Origin: Chlorokybus atmophyticus
Lineage: Eukaryota; Streptophyta; Chlorokybophyceae; Chlorokybales; Chlorokybaceae
Assembly: GCA_009103225.1 (NCBI GenBank)
Contig: RHPI01002533.1
Span: 1,285,692-1,349,691, forward strand
Direction: 5' to 3'
DNA length: 64,000 nt
A program made the translations under genes and the position numbers. Under the pieces are notes generated by a model, which was not told where the DNA came from, did not search any database, and saw only the letters and a list, made by a program, of their open reading frames with translations. Below, in pieces: positions 22,238-34,753 of this stretch (within the stretch, counting starts at the first letter, position 1; each line of letters starts with the position of its first letter).

Positions 22238-23508
22238 TCTCAACTATGGGTCACGGCATCAATCACGCCAGCAACAAACAGAGCGCAGAGCCTATCGCAA
22301 CCATGGGTCTCTCATGGTGGCGCAGAGTGAGGGCTGCTAATCCAGACGTGCTGACGCCAGGACACAGCCAAGAATGCTGTTCAGGTTTCCTGCATGCACT
22401 CAGGCGCAAGTGGGCGAACTTTACAGCATGATTACTGTGCCTAGGCGCTTGCGTTCTGTATCGAGCAATGGCAAGTGGGCAGACTTTACAGCATAAGCTG
22501 CTGCATGAAGGCGCTTGCCTGCTGTATCAAGCACTGGCAGCAGCAACAGCGACAGCGTGTGCTGCTGGGACTTGAACAACAACATTTGGAGAGGAGTGAC
22601 CTGGTTGGAAGCCTTTGTCAGCACCGCACCATGCCACAGGCAACCATGCAAGGGTGCATTTACTTGTCAACAGAAGGCCAACTCCACCAGAGCAAAAGTA
22701 ACAATATATGGGGTACATGGCGTCTCTTGTCCAACAAAAGTTGCTCTGCCTGTCGCCTTCCGGTTCTTCAGCCACAGTCGTGTCTGTAGGACACAAAGCT
22801 AGGGACATCAGAATCTTACACGCTGTTCACCGAAGACTGTGCTTGCGACCATAGATGCCATGCATGACACCGCGGCATCACTGGGAGACTGAATCCTGTT
22901 GTATAGGATATGTGAAGTGCTGTGTGGCCACTGTGTACAAGAAGTAGTATGCTAGGTTTGTAGCATGTATGGTGTCAAGCACATGCAAGGTCGTGTACAC
23001 AGTATGACCCCACTTACAAACTGTCTGCATACAAGCGCAATGACATTGCTGTATGTGCGAACGTACTCAATTCTTGTTTGCAAGGTCAGCAATACCACCA
23101 TTATTGTGTTTGCCTACAATGTGGATGTGATCTCCATTGAGAGATAGGCAACCCATAGTAAGACTGAAGCTATCAGCTTCTGACTGCTCTTACTCAGCTT
23201 CTGCAGTTTTTTACTGGACTCCTGCACGAGTACAGCTCAAATCCTGTCCGCCATTAGGCCAAAGCACGTTCAGACTCATCACAACCACCACATCGACAAA
23301 CACGTTTTGAGCATGTATGATATAGCACCCAGTAAACACATTACACGCACACATCAACAACAACCCCTGCAAGCAACTGCGCACCTGTGCCAGGTGTGCA
23401 TGGCGAGGTATTGCAATGGACGCCCAGCGCATTGCGCCCTAGCAGACAAGTTGTGGGGCTCATGCATCAACGCAGCTCAATGTGGTATGAATGATCCTCA
23501 AACATCCA
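22238..23508. other. Intergenic between convergent SDS22 and SDR genes
   Basis: No recognisable coding sequence is visible. It contains a tandem duplication (22406-22536). The small open frames (22246-22431, 22475-22802) have no family features. Confidence 0.6.
22406..22536 (+). repeat. Diverged tandem duplication (about 65 bp x 2)
   Basis: Copy 1 (22406-22470) and copy 2 (22471-22536) both begin GCAAGTGGGC and share ACTTTACAGCAT, GGCGCTTGC and CTGTATC. They differ in between. Confidence 0.75.
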
Positions 23509-24954
23509 TCATGAGCCCTGCATAGCGCCAGCAGTGGCCTCCAGGTGGTCCCACAGTGCCGTGGCAAAGCGGCTGTCCTCAAGTACGAGAGCAGATGGGC
23601 GTATCAGCGCTGCCCGCCGGCCAAAGGTGTACCCGCCAGACGCAAGGGCTGAGATGTCCGGCCTCATCAGCATGCGTGCAAGTGCGAGAGCGGGCTCATG
23701 CGCGGGCCGTAGCAGCCTCAGCACCCGCATGGATGCGTAGTAGAACAATGCAAGTGGTTTGGGCCACTGCCGGACCAGCGCCGTCTCCACTGCGCCCGGA
23801 TCATACGCTCTGCATGCACATGTGCGTGTAGGTGATTAGTTGGTGGTGTCATGTGTATGCACGCAGGTTGGTGTGACATACATTGTGATGAGGTGCTTGT
23901 GGTGGAAGTGGCGATGCAGCTCACGTGACAGCACCGCGCAGCACACTGCGAACAGATCGGCAACGTAAGCAATGTCGCATGCAATGCATCAACTTGTGCT
24001 GTGTGCGTACGCTTGGAGTGTTGGTATGCTTGCGCAGGGCCGGCGGGGGGTAGCAGCGGCCCAGCCGGCATCACGGTGTTGCCGCCGTGCACTGCGCGGT
24101 GTGTGAAGGACGACAATGTCACCACCGTTGCTGGTGAGGAGGTGGACGCCGACGACAGCAGTGTGGGCAGCACGGCACGCGTCACTGCGTAAGTCCCTCG
24201 CACATTCACCGCGAAGGCACTGTGAAGGGGTGGTGCTTGCATTGCATTGGTGCGTGTGCAGTAAGCATGCAAGGTTGTATAGCAGTTCAAGTTGCAATGC
24301 ATTGAGGTGGATGTGCTTGCATGCATGCATGTGAACATGCACACAAATGCATGTTCACTGGATGCATGCTACGGCGTACATGTCTTCTCCAGTGCAGGAC
24401 TCGGCGGGCATCACGGCGGCGTTGTTGACGAGGGCTTTGAGCTTCCACCCGCGTTTGGCGCAGGCTGCCACCGCCGCCCGCCCCACCGCCGCCGCCTGGT
24501 CCGGGTCCTGCAGGTCGCCCTCCACCCACACAGTGCCGCTATCCTGCACATCGTCACCGTCCTGCTTGTCGCCATGGGGGCGGCGGGCGAGCACCAGGCG
24601 CCAGCCCCGCTCCCGTAGGACGACAGCAAGCTCCCGACCTATGCCCCTGGCGGCCCCAGTGACAAGGACGGCGGCCTGGTCGGGGAGGACGGCCGCCGCC
24701 GCATTGGCGTCAACGCCATTGTCATCGGCAGCAAGGCAGACCCCCGCCCTGGCAGCAGCGACGTGGGAGGCGATGAGATACACCAGCCAGCGCACGAACA
24801 ACAGCAGTGTGGCTGGGGACAACCACGCCCACCCGGCACCAACCGCAGCGGCGGCGGGCGGCATCGCTATGATCGCCACGTGGACAGCTGACGCATAGCC
24901 CAGTCTCTTGCTTAACATGACGCTTATGAGCATCACAATGGGGTTGTCCTTCAT
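23509..24954 (-). CDS. Membrane-anchored short-chain dehydrogenase/reductase
   Basis: NAD(P)-dependent oxidoreductase of the classical SDR family; substrate unknown. Exons on the minus strand: 24954-24380, 24219-24011, 23945-23882, 23809-23509; 382 aa. An N-terminal hydrophobic stretch of about 50 residues (AIIAMPPAAAAVG and ATLLLFVRWLVYLIASHV) suggests one or two membrane spans. Then come the cofactor motif VLVTGAARGIGREL, an acidic EGDLQDPD, NNAAVMPAE in place of the usual NNAG, the catalytic-serine strand VVTLSSFTHR, and YQHSK as the active-site YxxxK at the exon 2/3 junction. After it, ELHRHFHHKHLIT and AYDPGAVETAL match the SDR PG motif. The layout resembles retinol-dehydrogenase/TIC32-like SDRs. 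The 65-nt intron at 24010-23946 is short. Confidence 0.92.
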
Positions 24955-25065
24955 TTGTCCCGATACGAGCAGGACTCCAGTTCCGAACTAGGGAACTTGC
25001 ACTTCGATTCTCGGTCTGGGATCCGGCCGTTGGGAACGGCATTGTTGGCAGCGGCGGCGGCGGCG

Positions 25066-26055
25066 ATGCCGCTGGCGTCGGCGGGTGGAGGCAATGGCGG
25101 AGAGCAGCGGCGGCGTGAGGAGGGGAGTGGCTACCCCAATCTATGCAAATGTTTTGTGCAGACAGAGCGCTCCCCGTGCCGCTGTCGCCGGCAGCTGCCT
25201 GTGCCGTGGAGAGTGGGCGGCGGGAGCGACGGCGGAGGTCGAGGAGGCGGCGATGGTGGCGTCTGGCAGCTGTCTCGTCTAAGCGCCCTGCTGAAGGAGG
25301 CCCGGCGGCAGGCGGCGGAGGTTCGCGCCAGGGAGCGGGCGGCGGAGGAGGAGGCGGAAGCGGCGGAGGCTGTGCTAGGGTTTTTGTCCGCTGAGGGCGG
25401 CCTGTTGGGCTGGCACGAGGACCTGGCGGTGGCGGTGGCCCGCGCCGCAGAGCCTCTGCCGCCGCCAGCACTCCCCGCCCTCCAGCAGCTCCGCCTCCGC
25501 CAGCTTCAGGGCATGCGTTACGACGTCACCGAGGAGGCCATGCAGGTGGCCAGCTGTTATGCTGCATCAAGCCAGACAGGCTGTTGTGTGTGCATGCCGC
25601 CTTGTTGCATTGTTTCTGCAGTATGAAAGCCAGCTGCGTCCGCGCCTTGCACTCCAACCCACTGTCTGCGCAGCTGGCATTGCTGTCACATGCCTTCGCT
25701 ATCTACGTATCTCTCATAGATCCAACTGTGCACTTGGTGGCGACCTGACACTGTCAAGCAGCTGGCTGACACACTTGCAAAGTTGTGACTGCTCTTGTAG
25801 GCGGTCGCCAGGCTGGAGCAGGTGAAGGAGGGGTTTCAAGAGTTGACGCAGCTGCGCGAGCAGGTGCGTCGCATTCGCGTGTAGTATGGTGCCAAGTGCG
25901 TGTCGGGGTTGTTGAAGCAAAAGGCATTGCAGAAGGAGAGAGCGGTGCGGCGTGTGGACGAGCAGCTGAAGGCTGCAAGGGAGGCGTACAATGCAGAGCT
26001 GTTGAAATGGGAACGCTCGCATGCCGTCCCGTTGAGCAACAGCACGCACCGATGA
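25066..26055 (+). CDS. Coiled-coil protein of unknown function
   Basis: Exons: 25066-25545, 25622-25663, 25801-25863, 25918-26055, all junctions phase 0; about 240 aa. After a Gly/Arg-rich, probably disordered N-terminus there is a long helical region: LSALLKEARRQAAEVRAR, then LGWHEDLAVAVARAAEP, LQQLRLRQLQGMRYDV, LEQVKEGFQELTQLREQ and VDEQLKAAREAYNAELLKW. High E/K/R/L/A and heptad spacing suggest a subunit of a structural or cytoskeletal complex, but I do not recognise a family. The start is uncertain: the frame is open further upstream, and an overlapping frame starts at 25094. It is divergent from the SDR gene, 111 bp away. Confidence 0.6.
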
Positions 26056-26838
26056 GGCTGTATGAAGCTGCTTCACTCTGTTGCAAACGAGGCTGGGCTG
26101 CTGCAATAACCTATATGACCAAAGGAAAAGAGCTCACCAATGCGAATGTTGGGCATTCAACCCATGAAAGGTGTGTACAGAGCTGTATATGTGTGCGCAT
26201 GTACGCAATTGACTGCACAAAAGCTTTGTGCAATGAGCTGAGACACGTAAAAGAACCACAGTGTCTTCGCGTCACAGGTGGGCAGGTGCGCAGTTTTACC
26301 CAGTTCTTCACAGAAAGTGTGTAGTGGTATTGGTTGGGCAATAGAGGTTTTGGTGACTGTTCAGAGTCAGGTTAATAGCACGCGTACACTACACACGTTT
26401 TAGGTATGGCCACGAACATCCTGCAGTGCGCATGCAGCAGCCTTGGAAGGGCAAAAAGTGTTGTTATCTGAGGCGTAGATGCTACATGAGAAGTATTGCA
26501 CTAGGTTGTCAAGGAAAAAATGACAGATTGCATCGTTTGTATCATACATTGCCACTGTTACCACCTGATTACTCTGTCGTATGAGGAGAGTTTGATTGAC
26601 AATGAGCACAGTCTGCCCCAGCTTATTTGCGTTCTGGCATGTGACGTGGAGTAATGCACGAGCCTCTTTATTCCAACACCAACACGTTTGCAATTGATGC
26701 TGTCGTAGCGAATGTGATTTCACCAAGCATTGAATGTCTGCTGTTGTACACATTGTACATGCTTCTACCTGCATTACAGTACTAGCCTAAGCGTATCCAC
26801 TAAACGAGTGAGCTTGTGAAGCTCCAACAATGACGTCC
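26056..26838. other. Intergenic between convergent genes
   Basis: AT-rich sequence with no coding features that I can support. Confidence 0.6.
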
Positions 26839-28655
26839 TCAACCCTCAGTACCCCGTCGCGGTTCAGGCCTTGTGGTTGAGGTAGTACTTGGTGGCACCC
26901 TCGTCGCATGTCCTCGGCCTCGCGCGCGGTTGATCAGCCCGAGGAGGCCCCCCGCCCCGCTCGCGACCTCCCTGGAGGCCGCAAGCGCGTCACGCGCCTT
27001 GGCGATGCTCGACTGCCGGCCCGCTCGGGCCCTCAGAGCGGCAAGTCTGTCCCTATCGACGTCCAGCAAAGACCTCTCCTCCAACGCAGATGCCAGAACG
27101 TCTATGCATGCAAGTGCATGTTACAGCTCCGACGCACTTGATCACAGGGATGACGCATGTGCACAGCGTGCATCTGCACACCCGCTGGTACATGCGGCCA
27201 TCCATGCACGCGTGTGCACACACATGTGCACACATGCATGGGCGTACCGCACACGCTTATGTGTGCGTGCATGTAACGCGTCCACCACACGTGCGCATGT
27301 CCACGCAAACACATGAACGCATGCACCCACACGTGCCGGCATATGCGCCTACCCATGCACGCACGCAGACACAGACAGAGACAGAGACAGAGAGACACAT
27401 ACCTCTGGTGGCGCGGCCAGCAAGTTTGACGGTGTCGGTAACAGCGAGGGCCGCCTGGGAAGAGCGCGTGATGCCGTTGTTCAGGGCAGCACCCACGGCC
27501 GCGAGCTCCTCGCCCACCTCTGCTAGCTCCAACCCCGTCAGCCGCACCGCCGCCGCTGCCCCACCCAACTGCATGCCACATTGCACGCGGCTGTCTTTAC
27601 TGTTGTGCATTGCTTTACATGGCGCTTATGAGTCCACCACCAACAACAACGGCAACAAAAATCACACTCACCTCCCCGCGCGCCTCGTTGCAGAGTTCCG
27701 TGAAGGCGTCCGCGGCCTTGCGCATGGACCGAATCGCCGGCACTGCTGCTGCCAGCACCGCCGTCAATGCAGCCACCAGCTGCGTGCATCCCGTTAAAGT
27801 CGTGTTCAAGCAGGGAACAACAGTGCGCGGAGAGAACAAACAGCAGAAATGTGCGCACTGGCACAGGGTTACAGCTGCTGGAGGACAGCAACACTTGCAC
27901 ACATTGGGACATGTCTCATGCATATCTCATGCATGCGCATGATTAGCACAAGGCACCACGGATGGCAGTGCTGACAACAACGACAGTTACGATGTCAACA
28001 ATGACGTCAACGACCGCGGCGACAGAGACAGCACTGCGCGTTGAACGTGAGGACAAACAACTCTGTGGTGGAGGAAGTAAAGCGGTTGGTGCGTATGTTG
28101 ATTACTGCACGCATTGCATGCCATGCCAATGCACTGAACAAACCGCGTTCACAACACTTGACAATGCTCTTGGCTCCGCAATAGCAAACACCACGATTGA
28201 CTTGAAAACCATCGTGCATGCATGCACGCCAGCCACATCTCTCGCCCCCCTCTTCTCGTGTTTCTCACCAGGCAGGTGAGTACAGCCAGCGCCTGCAGCA
28301 GCGCCCTCTCAGCAGACCACGCCTCCGCCGCCGCCGCCGCTGCCACCTGCTCTGACGATGGCGCCGTTGACGGAGACACCCCCACCGACGCCACCAGCTG
28401 CCGCTGCTCCTCAACGCCGGCCCCAGCCAGCAACGCGGCAGAGGAGGAGGCGGAGGTGGATGAAGGGGTTGAGGAGGAGGTGGAGGGGGCTGAGGAAGTG
28501 GAAGCCCTGCCCCCGGTCGCCGCCCTCCTCGGCGCTCCTGCTGCTGCTGCCGCCGCCGCCGCTTGGTGCTTGGGCCGCCTAGGCCAGCGATGGCATACAG
28601 AGGAGGGGGGGCGCAGAGCTGTTGAACCTGCCGAGGGCGCCAACGCCAGCGACAT
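26839..28655 (-). CDS. Plastid-type membrane protein with DUF948-like helical region
   Basis: Exons on the minus strand: 28655-28269, 27779-27672, 27568-27403, 27101-26839; phases 0, 0 and 1 agree; 307 aa. The first exon encodes a long Ala/Ser/Thr-rich stretch resembling a plastid transit peptide. A membrane span is formed across the first junction (LLQALAVL then LVAALTAVLAAAVPAI). It is followed by RSMRKAADAFTELCNEA, then AAVRLTGLELAEVGEEL and ITRSSQAALAVTDTV. This order (hydrophobic span, short helix, AVRLxGxE, then RSSxxA) resembles land-plant plastid membrane proteins of the DUF948-like type, whose function is not known to me. The C-terminal exon is Arg-rich (LAALRARAGRQSS, NRARGRGHATR). 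The GC-rich coding exons stand out from the microsatellite-like introns. Confidence 0.75.
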
Positions 28656-31174
28656 GCCTACCGATGCGGAGCGCCACGTCGCGGCTGAAGCAGTAATCTA
28701 GTCCTGTCTACACGCACACACCTGTCCGGTCCGGCCTGGTCTGGTCTGGCCTGGTTTGTGCAATGCACAATGCGCATCGCTGGTCTGTTCATTGCTTGTC
28801 GAGTTGTGTGTGGTGGGGGGGGGGGGGGTGTGTGTGAGGTTCCTGTTGATGACAACACCAACTTGTGATTGTTGCTGCGTTTAATTTTGTAGGCCTAGCA
28901 ATGGGTGTATGCTCTATCATCAAGGCATGACACCTACACTATCATACCATGTCGGCAAATATGATAGATGTGACGCAAATACCACTTGAGCATGTGTAAC
29001 ATTTTCATCTGAACTGATTCTACGATACCCATGCATGAGGCTCGTGGTTACTTGTTAGCTCCACTTGACGCAAACATATTTGTGTAATTTGACGAACATT
29101 CACGTGTGTATTTGTAATCCATGTTAGATTAATGTTGCTTTAAATATTACTCATATACTGCATGATATGTGTTATGCATGGTCATTGAACTTCACAACTA
29201 GTTGAAGACTCTGTAACGGAGTAAGTGCCAGTGAAATCACGTACAGCCTTGCAAGCTACAGCTTATAGTGAACGAATGCGCTAGAGTTTTATTGTAACAA
29301 AGTAGTTATAATAAATATTTTGTAAGTACAATTCGCTCGCAATGCCACTTCCACTGGTTAGAATAAAACCTCAAAGGATTTCAAGCATCACGTGCACGTA
29401 ATGTATCAGAATGCAACAAGGAGTGGAGGACACATACAAGTCAGTTGCAGCAGACTGTATATTGGGCAACTGCGCAAACTGTTGGTGCCGACCATTAGTA
29501 AGCAATGTTTAAAAGTGTGAGTACAATGCTTGTGCATACTTTTGTATACACACTTGCACTTAAACATATATCATTATAATGGTTTAGGTAATACCAATCA
29601 CCGACGTTCCTTGTATGTCACAAAGTTCACATGCTACTTCTGCATGTAAAGAACATTTACATGTGCTGGGCAACATATCTGAAAAGTATGTGTCGGCACG
29701 TGTACTTACGCAACTAGACGTATCATGCTTGCGCATATGGTAGAAAACTCTTCCACCAACTAGTTGAACCTGAAAATGAGTTGGTGCCAAAACGTGATTT
29801 GTATGGCATAGACTAATATTATGTCACATACTACTACCTCATGCATGTGATAGTTTGCAACCTGAAGGTTGCATTTGCATAATGATCGTTTGAATTTGAA
29901 CGATCTTGATGCAAATAGATGTTATGCGGATACCATCGCGCTTTTGTACCGTTAGTGCAAAATCTCTGGCAAAAATATATAATGTCGATATTGTGTTGTA
30001 TGATTTTTAAGTACAGTAATATAAGACTTGCAACACAACTTTGTCACAATGGGACATGACGTCATTAAGATGCATAAAAAGATTCTTGATTTGGCCAATC
30101 ACAAACATATCATATATTTTGGCATATACAAACGTATGGATGTGAGTTACATATACTGCAATAAATACATCAATGGCCCGGCCATGCTTGTCGCAAGCAA
30201 CATTGAAGATTCAATAGCCAATAAGGAGATCCTGGGCCCCACACCCCCATGCTAGAGCTGTGCGTAGCTTGAGAGAATGTTTATCCTCTGTGGTGGACGT
30301 TGTAGGTATTGGTGTCGCTGTTCTGAGAGGGTAGGCAGAGAGGTCTGCCAACATTGTTCTGGATGAATCACATTATGGTATTTCATTGAATGCGCAGTGT
30401 CACACTTCCCACACTGCTATTGCGAAAAGCCGCCGCCTGCGGCGCGTACGGCTGTGCATACGGACAAACCTCAAGGCAGTACAGAGTACGGCCGTCACTG
30501 TACGGCTGTTGCTTTCCCCGCCAGAACAGAAAGATGCCGGCGGCAGACAACCACCTGGCGGCAACAATCGCAACGTCCACAGCTTGCTCACGCTAAAGTA
30601 GCTGAAGCTTCCTCCGCCGCCGCCGTGGTTGCTAGCGCAGCTGTGCTGAGAGCTTGTTACCAGTGCAAGCGTGCTGGTTGAGCTTCTCTGGCCTCTTGCG
30701 GCACAGGCATTGAGGCACACCTATTGGTGAAAAGGACACGCCGGCGAGGGAGCTGATCATCAGTCTGTTCTGCAGTTTCCCATTTTCAAGTGAATGCGGG
30801 TGGTGTCTTGAGGAGGTTGCCGCCCTCTTGTCAACTGCCCACTATTGTTGCCAGCTTGCAGGCAAGCTATTTTGCCGTGCTTATCCGTTTTCCGTGAAGT
30901 TTTGTGGGCGAGGGCGACAGCTGCTGAGGGTTGATGGTGCTAAGCAGTGAGAGGACGGGTTGTCAAGGCTGTCGTTCGTGTTGTTGAGGTACGGCACGGG
31001 GGAGCAGTATTTTGTGCAACCCACGCAAGGGTTTCATTCTGTAGTGAGTGACAGCGAAGTGAGGGTTTAACTCCGTCAGCAACGCTGGCGGCGGCGGGGA
31101 GGACGAAGAAGCTGTCGTTTGAGGGTAGGATTGAGAAGACGGCTTCTCCGGGGCGGGTGAGGGAAGCTCTGCAC
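28656..31174. other. AT-rich gene desert upstream of the zinc transporter
   Basis: About 2.5 kb without recognisable genes. A homopolymeric G run (about 28817-28830) lies next to the start of the preceding gene. The segment 28860-30300 is strongly AT-rich with scattered TGCATG motifs. From 30380 to 31170 the sequence becomes GC-richer with open frames on both strands and no domain; I read this as leader/promoter DNA of the zinc transporter. Confidence 0.55.
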
Positions 31175-33741
31175 ATGGAGACCCCCCTGTTGACAAGCAG
31201 TAACGGCAGTAACGACGACGGCAAAGGCAGGAGCCCAGGCAGCAATGCCTGCGGCAGCGGTGTCAGCCCGGAGCCGCTCCCGTCTTGCGCGCGCGACCAA
31301 GCTATCAGCGTGTCTCACGTCCCCTCCGCTGCCCACCTCGCGCAGGGCGCAATGCTCTCTCGCTGCCTGTCGCGTGCTGATGGTAAGTGCAACATCACAC
31401 GTGCATGCTACCGCAGGCTGGTAGCCGCTTTGTGACGGGAAGCTTTTTTTGTTACGTCATGCGCCCAACAGCGTGCAACCGCTCTCTTATGGCCAGTGAA
31501 GTGAAATCTTTTGCAATATTTGGCAAAGCGATGTAAGGTGCAGAGAGGCATACGCTGCTTGTGTCATAAATTGTTTCCACGTGTTGTTTCAGAGCAAACT
31601 GTGATAGGCCTGTGTAGTGATCGTTTCCAATCTTTTCTCTTCCTAACACACGAAGGCACTTAGAGCTAGCAAGTGACCAGTTTCTGAATGCAAACTTATG
31701 GTATACCGCTGCGTTGATGTTGTTCTTCAACAGCAAAGTGTAAGCCTTTCATTTGAGCTGGAAGTGTTGGCCGCAAGGTTTCTTGTTCTATTTTGTTGTG
31801 CGCGTACTCACAATGCCTTTGCATGCTGATTGCCAGCTGCTTGTTGCCCTTGTCGCAGACCTTTGGTAGTGACTTTGTTGTATTACTGCCGGTGCAGGTC
31901 TAGGTGCTGACGGTGCAGAGCACACGTGTTACTTGTCTGAGCTTGGTGAGACAGAAGAGACAGCAAAACAGCGGTCAAAACTCGTGACCGCTGTAGTCCT
32001 GTGTTTCATATTCATCATCGCTGAGGTGGTTGGTGGTAAGGAGATTACCAACTTGGGATGTCGTGGCGCACATGCAATTGCAGCTGACAGTTGAGTTGTC
32101 GCAGGTATTCTGGCGAACAGTCTTGCAATAATAACGGATGCGGCTCATCTTTTGTCGGATGTTGCAGGTACAATTTGGTCGGCAGCATGCTTGTCTGTGC
32201 CACACGGGGCACTTATACACATTCTTTGTGCAGCCTTTGCGATCTCATTGTTTGCGCTGTGGGCCTCTACTTTGAAGGCCACTCCTAAACATTCATACGG
32301 GTTTCACCGCCTGGAGATTCTTGGAGCACTTGTGTCTATACTGCTCATCTGGATGCTGACCGGCGTGCTGATTTATGAGGCCAGTCAGAGGTACAAACTA
32401 TTCAGCGTCAGTTGTTTGGGCTGCTTTGCAGCTTATCCGACCAGGTGTATGCCTTCTACTGTAACACTAACGCTGTGCTCAGGCTTCAGCACGGCGGTGA
32501 TGTTGATGGCCGCACCATGACCATTGTAGCCATTTGTGGTGTTTTGGTCAACATCTGCCTGGTGACACTTCTGCACGATCACGGGCACGGGCATGCGCAC
32601 GGACACTCACATGGGCACGCGCACGGGCATGAGCATGGGAGTGGCCATGCCCACGGACATGGGCATGAGCATAGCAATGGACATGGCTCGGGACACCCAC
32701 CTGCTCGTGGTCATGCGCATGAGCATGACGCTATCGACCATGCACTTACCGATTCAGATGAAGAGGAGCACAGCCACTGCCATGGTAAGCTGCACTGTTG
32801 GCAGGGAAGTATAATAGGTCGCTAACAGCCCTATAATCTTGTTCATTTGGCTGTTGCAGATGAAGAAGAGGGCTTGGTGAATTTGAAGAAGCACGCACGC
32901 ACGCAGGACGAAACGGAGCGACAGTCTCGTAATATAAACATGCGCGGCGCCTTTCTGCATGCCATTGGTGACCTGGTGCAGAGCATTGGCGTCGCCATTG
33001 CTGGCATAGCAATTTGGATACGACCTGACTGGTAAGTTAAGTTTTGAATGTTGTTATGTGTGCATCGCATGTGGTGAAGCAGGAAATACATCCACTGACG
33101 ATATTCCTGGGCGTTTGCAGGAAGATAGCAGATCCGATTTGCACGTACATATTTTCCATACTTGTGCTTGCCACTACCCTGAACATGTTACGAGACATCA
33201 CGGATGTTCTTATGGAGCGCACTCCGCGAGGCTTGGATGCAGAAAAGGTGAGTGCTTGCTGCGGTTCTCATAAGAGAACTTTCGTGGAGACTACATCCGT
33301 CAACTGATAGTAGCCACTATCAAGTCACATTCACCCCGCATCATCAATGCTTGTGTGGCAATTGCAGTGTCTGTGGCAACCATTACGCACAGTCAAGGTG
33401 CTGATGGGTTGTTGTATGCTAGGTTCGTGAAGGTCTCAAGCGTATTGAGGATGTTGTTGATGTGCATGAGCTACACATTTGGTCAATCACGATGGGCAAG
33501 GTGAGTCGTGTTCTCAGCTTGGTTGATGGTATGTCTGCCTGACTTGGTGTTCGCACAGCAGGCTCACACTACCCACCCTTGGCAGGTGCTGCTTGCAGTG
33601 CATATTTTGACCACATCCGATGCGAACACTGACGAGGTGTTGTCAAATGCTCACAAGTATTGCGAAACCGCACATGGCATTAGCCATGTGACCATACAGG
33701 TTGAACGCATTGATGGCTTCCGAAGTGGGCATCATCATTAG
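31175..33741 (+). CDS. Cation diffusion facilitator zinc transporter (ZnT/MTP1 type)
   Basis: Moves Zn2+ from the cytosol into vacuoles or other organelles in exchange for H+. Exons: 31175-31382, 31898-32035, 32105-32167, 32234-32390, 32483-32784, 32860-33031, 33121-33247, 33423-33500, 33586-33741; 466 aa. Transmembrane segments include [18 protein letters not shown]. The first metal-site motif [11 protein letters not shown] and the second [12 protein letters not shown] both have the HxxxD pattern. [11 protein letters not shown] and [15 protein letters not shown] are typical of the ZnT2/3/8 and plant MTP1 branch. Between TM4 and TM5 lies a very long His/Gly loop ([18 protein letters not shown] and onward), the usual cytosolic zinc-sensing loop. 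The C-terminal domain ends [10 protein letters not shown]. The 66-nt intron at 32168 has no stop in frame. Confidence 0.95.
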
Positions 33742-34753
33742 ACTTCCAACCCTGCGCTGAGGTGGGGTTGCATAACATGTATACTGTTGCCGGTGGCACA
33801 GGCTGCCGCAAACCAAACAGCAGTATAACAGCAAGCTCATAGCCACCACTCAGGCTGCAAGGTGTTTTTTTGCGTGCATTCTGGTCAATTCTTCGTTGTC
33901 ATATTCAAATTGTTGTCAGATACTGTGTTCTCAGTTGTGATGTGCACATGAAATTTTCTGCACTGCATGTGGACAGCTGGCGCGAGTTGTGCTGTGCCGT
34001 ACCGCCAACACCAACATTAGCAGAGTATGTGCTGTATCAGCCTTATACATGCACAAGTACGCAAGTTTCATGTTTTCAACTCCTGAATATGGACATCGTG
34101 AGTTGTGACGAAGTTGTGCACAGAGCTTCATAACAGCAAGTTGGCATGAGATCAAATGCATAACAGACACACGTGATGCAGCTTGCATCTTTTGTACATA
34201 GATGCCCAAGGTTGAGGCAGCATGGCTGAAATTTTGGCAACCAGTTTTAGGTCTGCAACAAGTCTGTTTTGTATGTAATCTGTTGTGTACAGGATATGCG
34301 CGAGACAATTGGAGACATGCATGACGTCAAACAGCATAGCATACCAACCAGCATGCAAACTCAGTCACATACACCACCACCGGGCTATTCTTACTGCCTG
34401 TTTACCTACCACACTACCCTACTCTAGACCTCCCCGTTAGGCATGCATACATGCGTATTGTTGGTTAATTACCTGTGCAACACACGAGCTGAATGTTTGG
34501 GTTAGTTAGTGTTTCCGAGCTGTATACCAACACTACATTGAACATAAGCACACATTTACAACCGTGTTCAACTGTAGCCTGTGCATACAGCAGTAATCAT
34601 TCCGGTCACAAGGGCATAGAACAGTGCAGTGCATGACAAACTTGCTTGTCTGCCAGTTCACAGACCCGCAAAGCGGCAATTTGACAACTCTGCCACTGCT
34701 AAAAACAATACAACAAGAGAAAGAATGCTGTTGTGTGGCAACCCATCGACAAG
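33742..34753. other. Intergenic between convergent ZnT and RP2 genes
   Basis: Nothing coding is visible. It contains one copy (34362-34484) of a dispersed repeat whose partner is at 38468-38596. Confidence 0.6.
34362..34484 (+). repeat. Dispersed repeat copy A
   Basis: Shares in order with copy B (38468-38596): CACCACCGGG, a CT/AC-rich spacer with CTACC, CCCGTTAG.CATGCA and ATTACCTGTG. The two copies are diverged, in the same orientation, and each follows the 3' end of a plus-strand gene. Confidence 0.65.

Noticed and set aside
27102-27797. Long overlapping ORFs on both strands near 27.1-27.8 kb
   Set aside because: They read through the introns of the minus-strand plastid membrane protein, which are TGCATG/CACA microsatellites.
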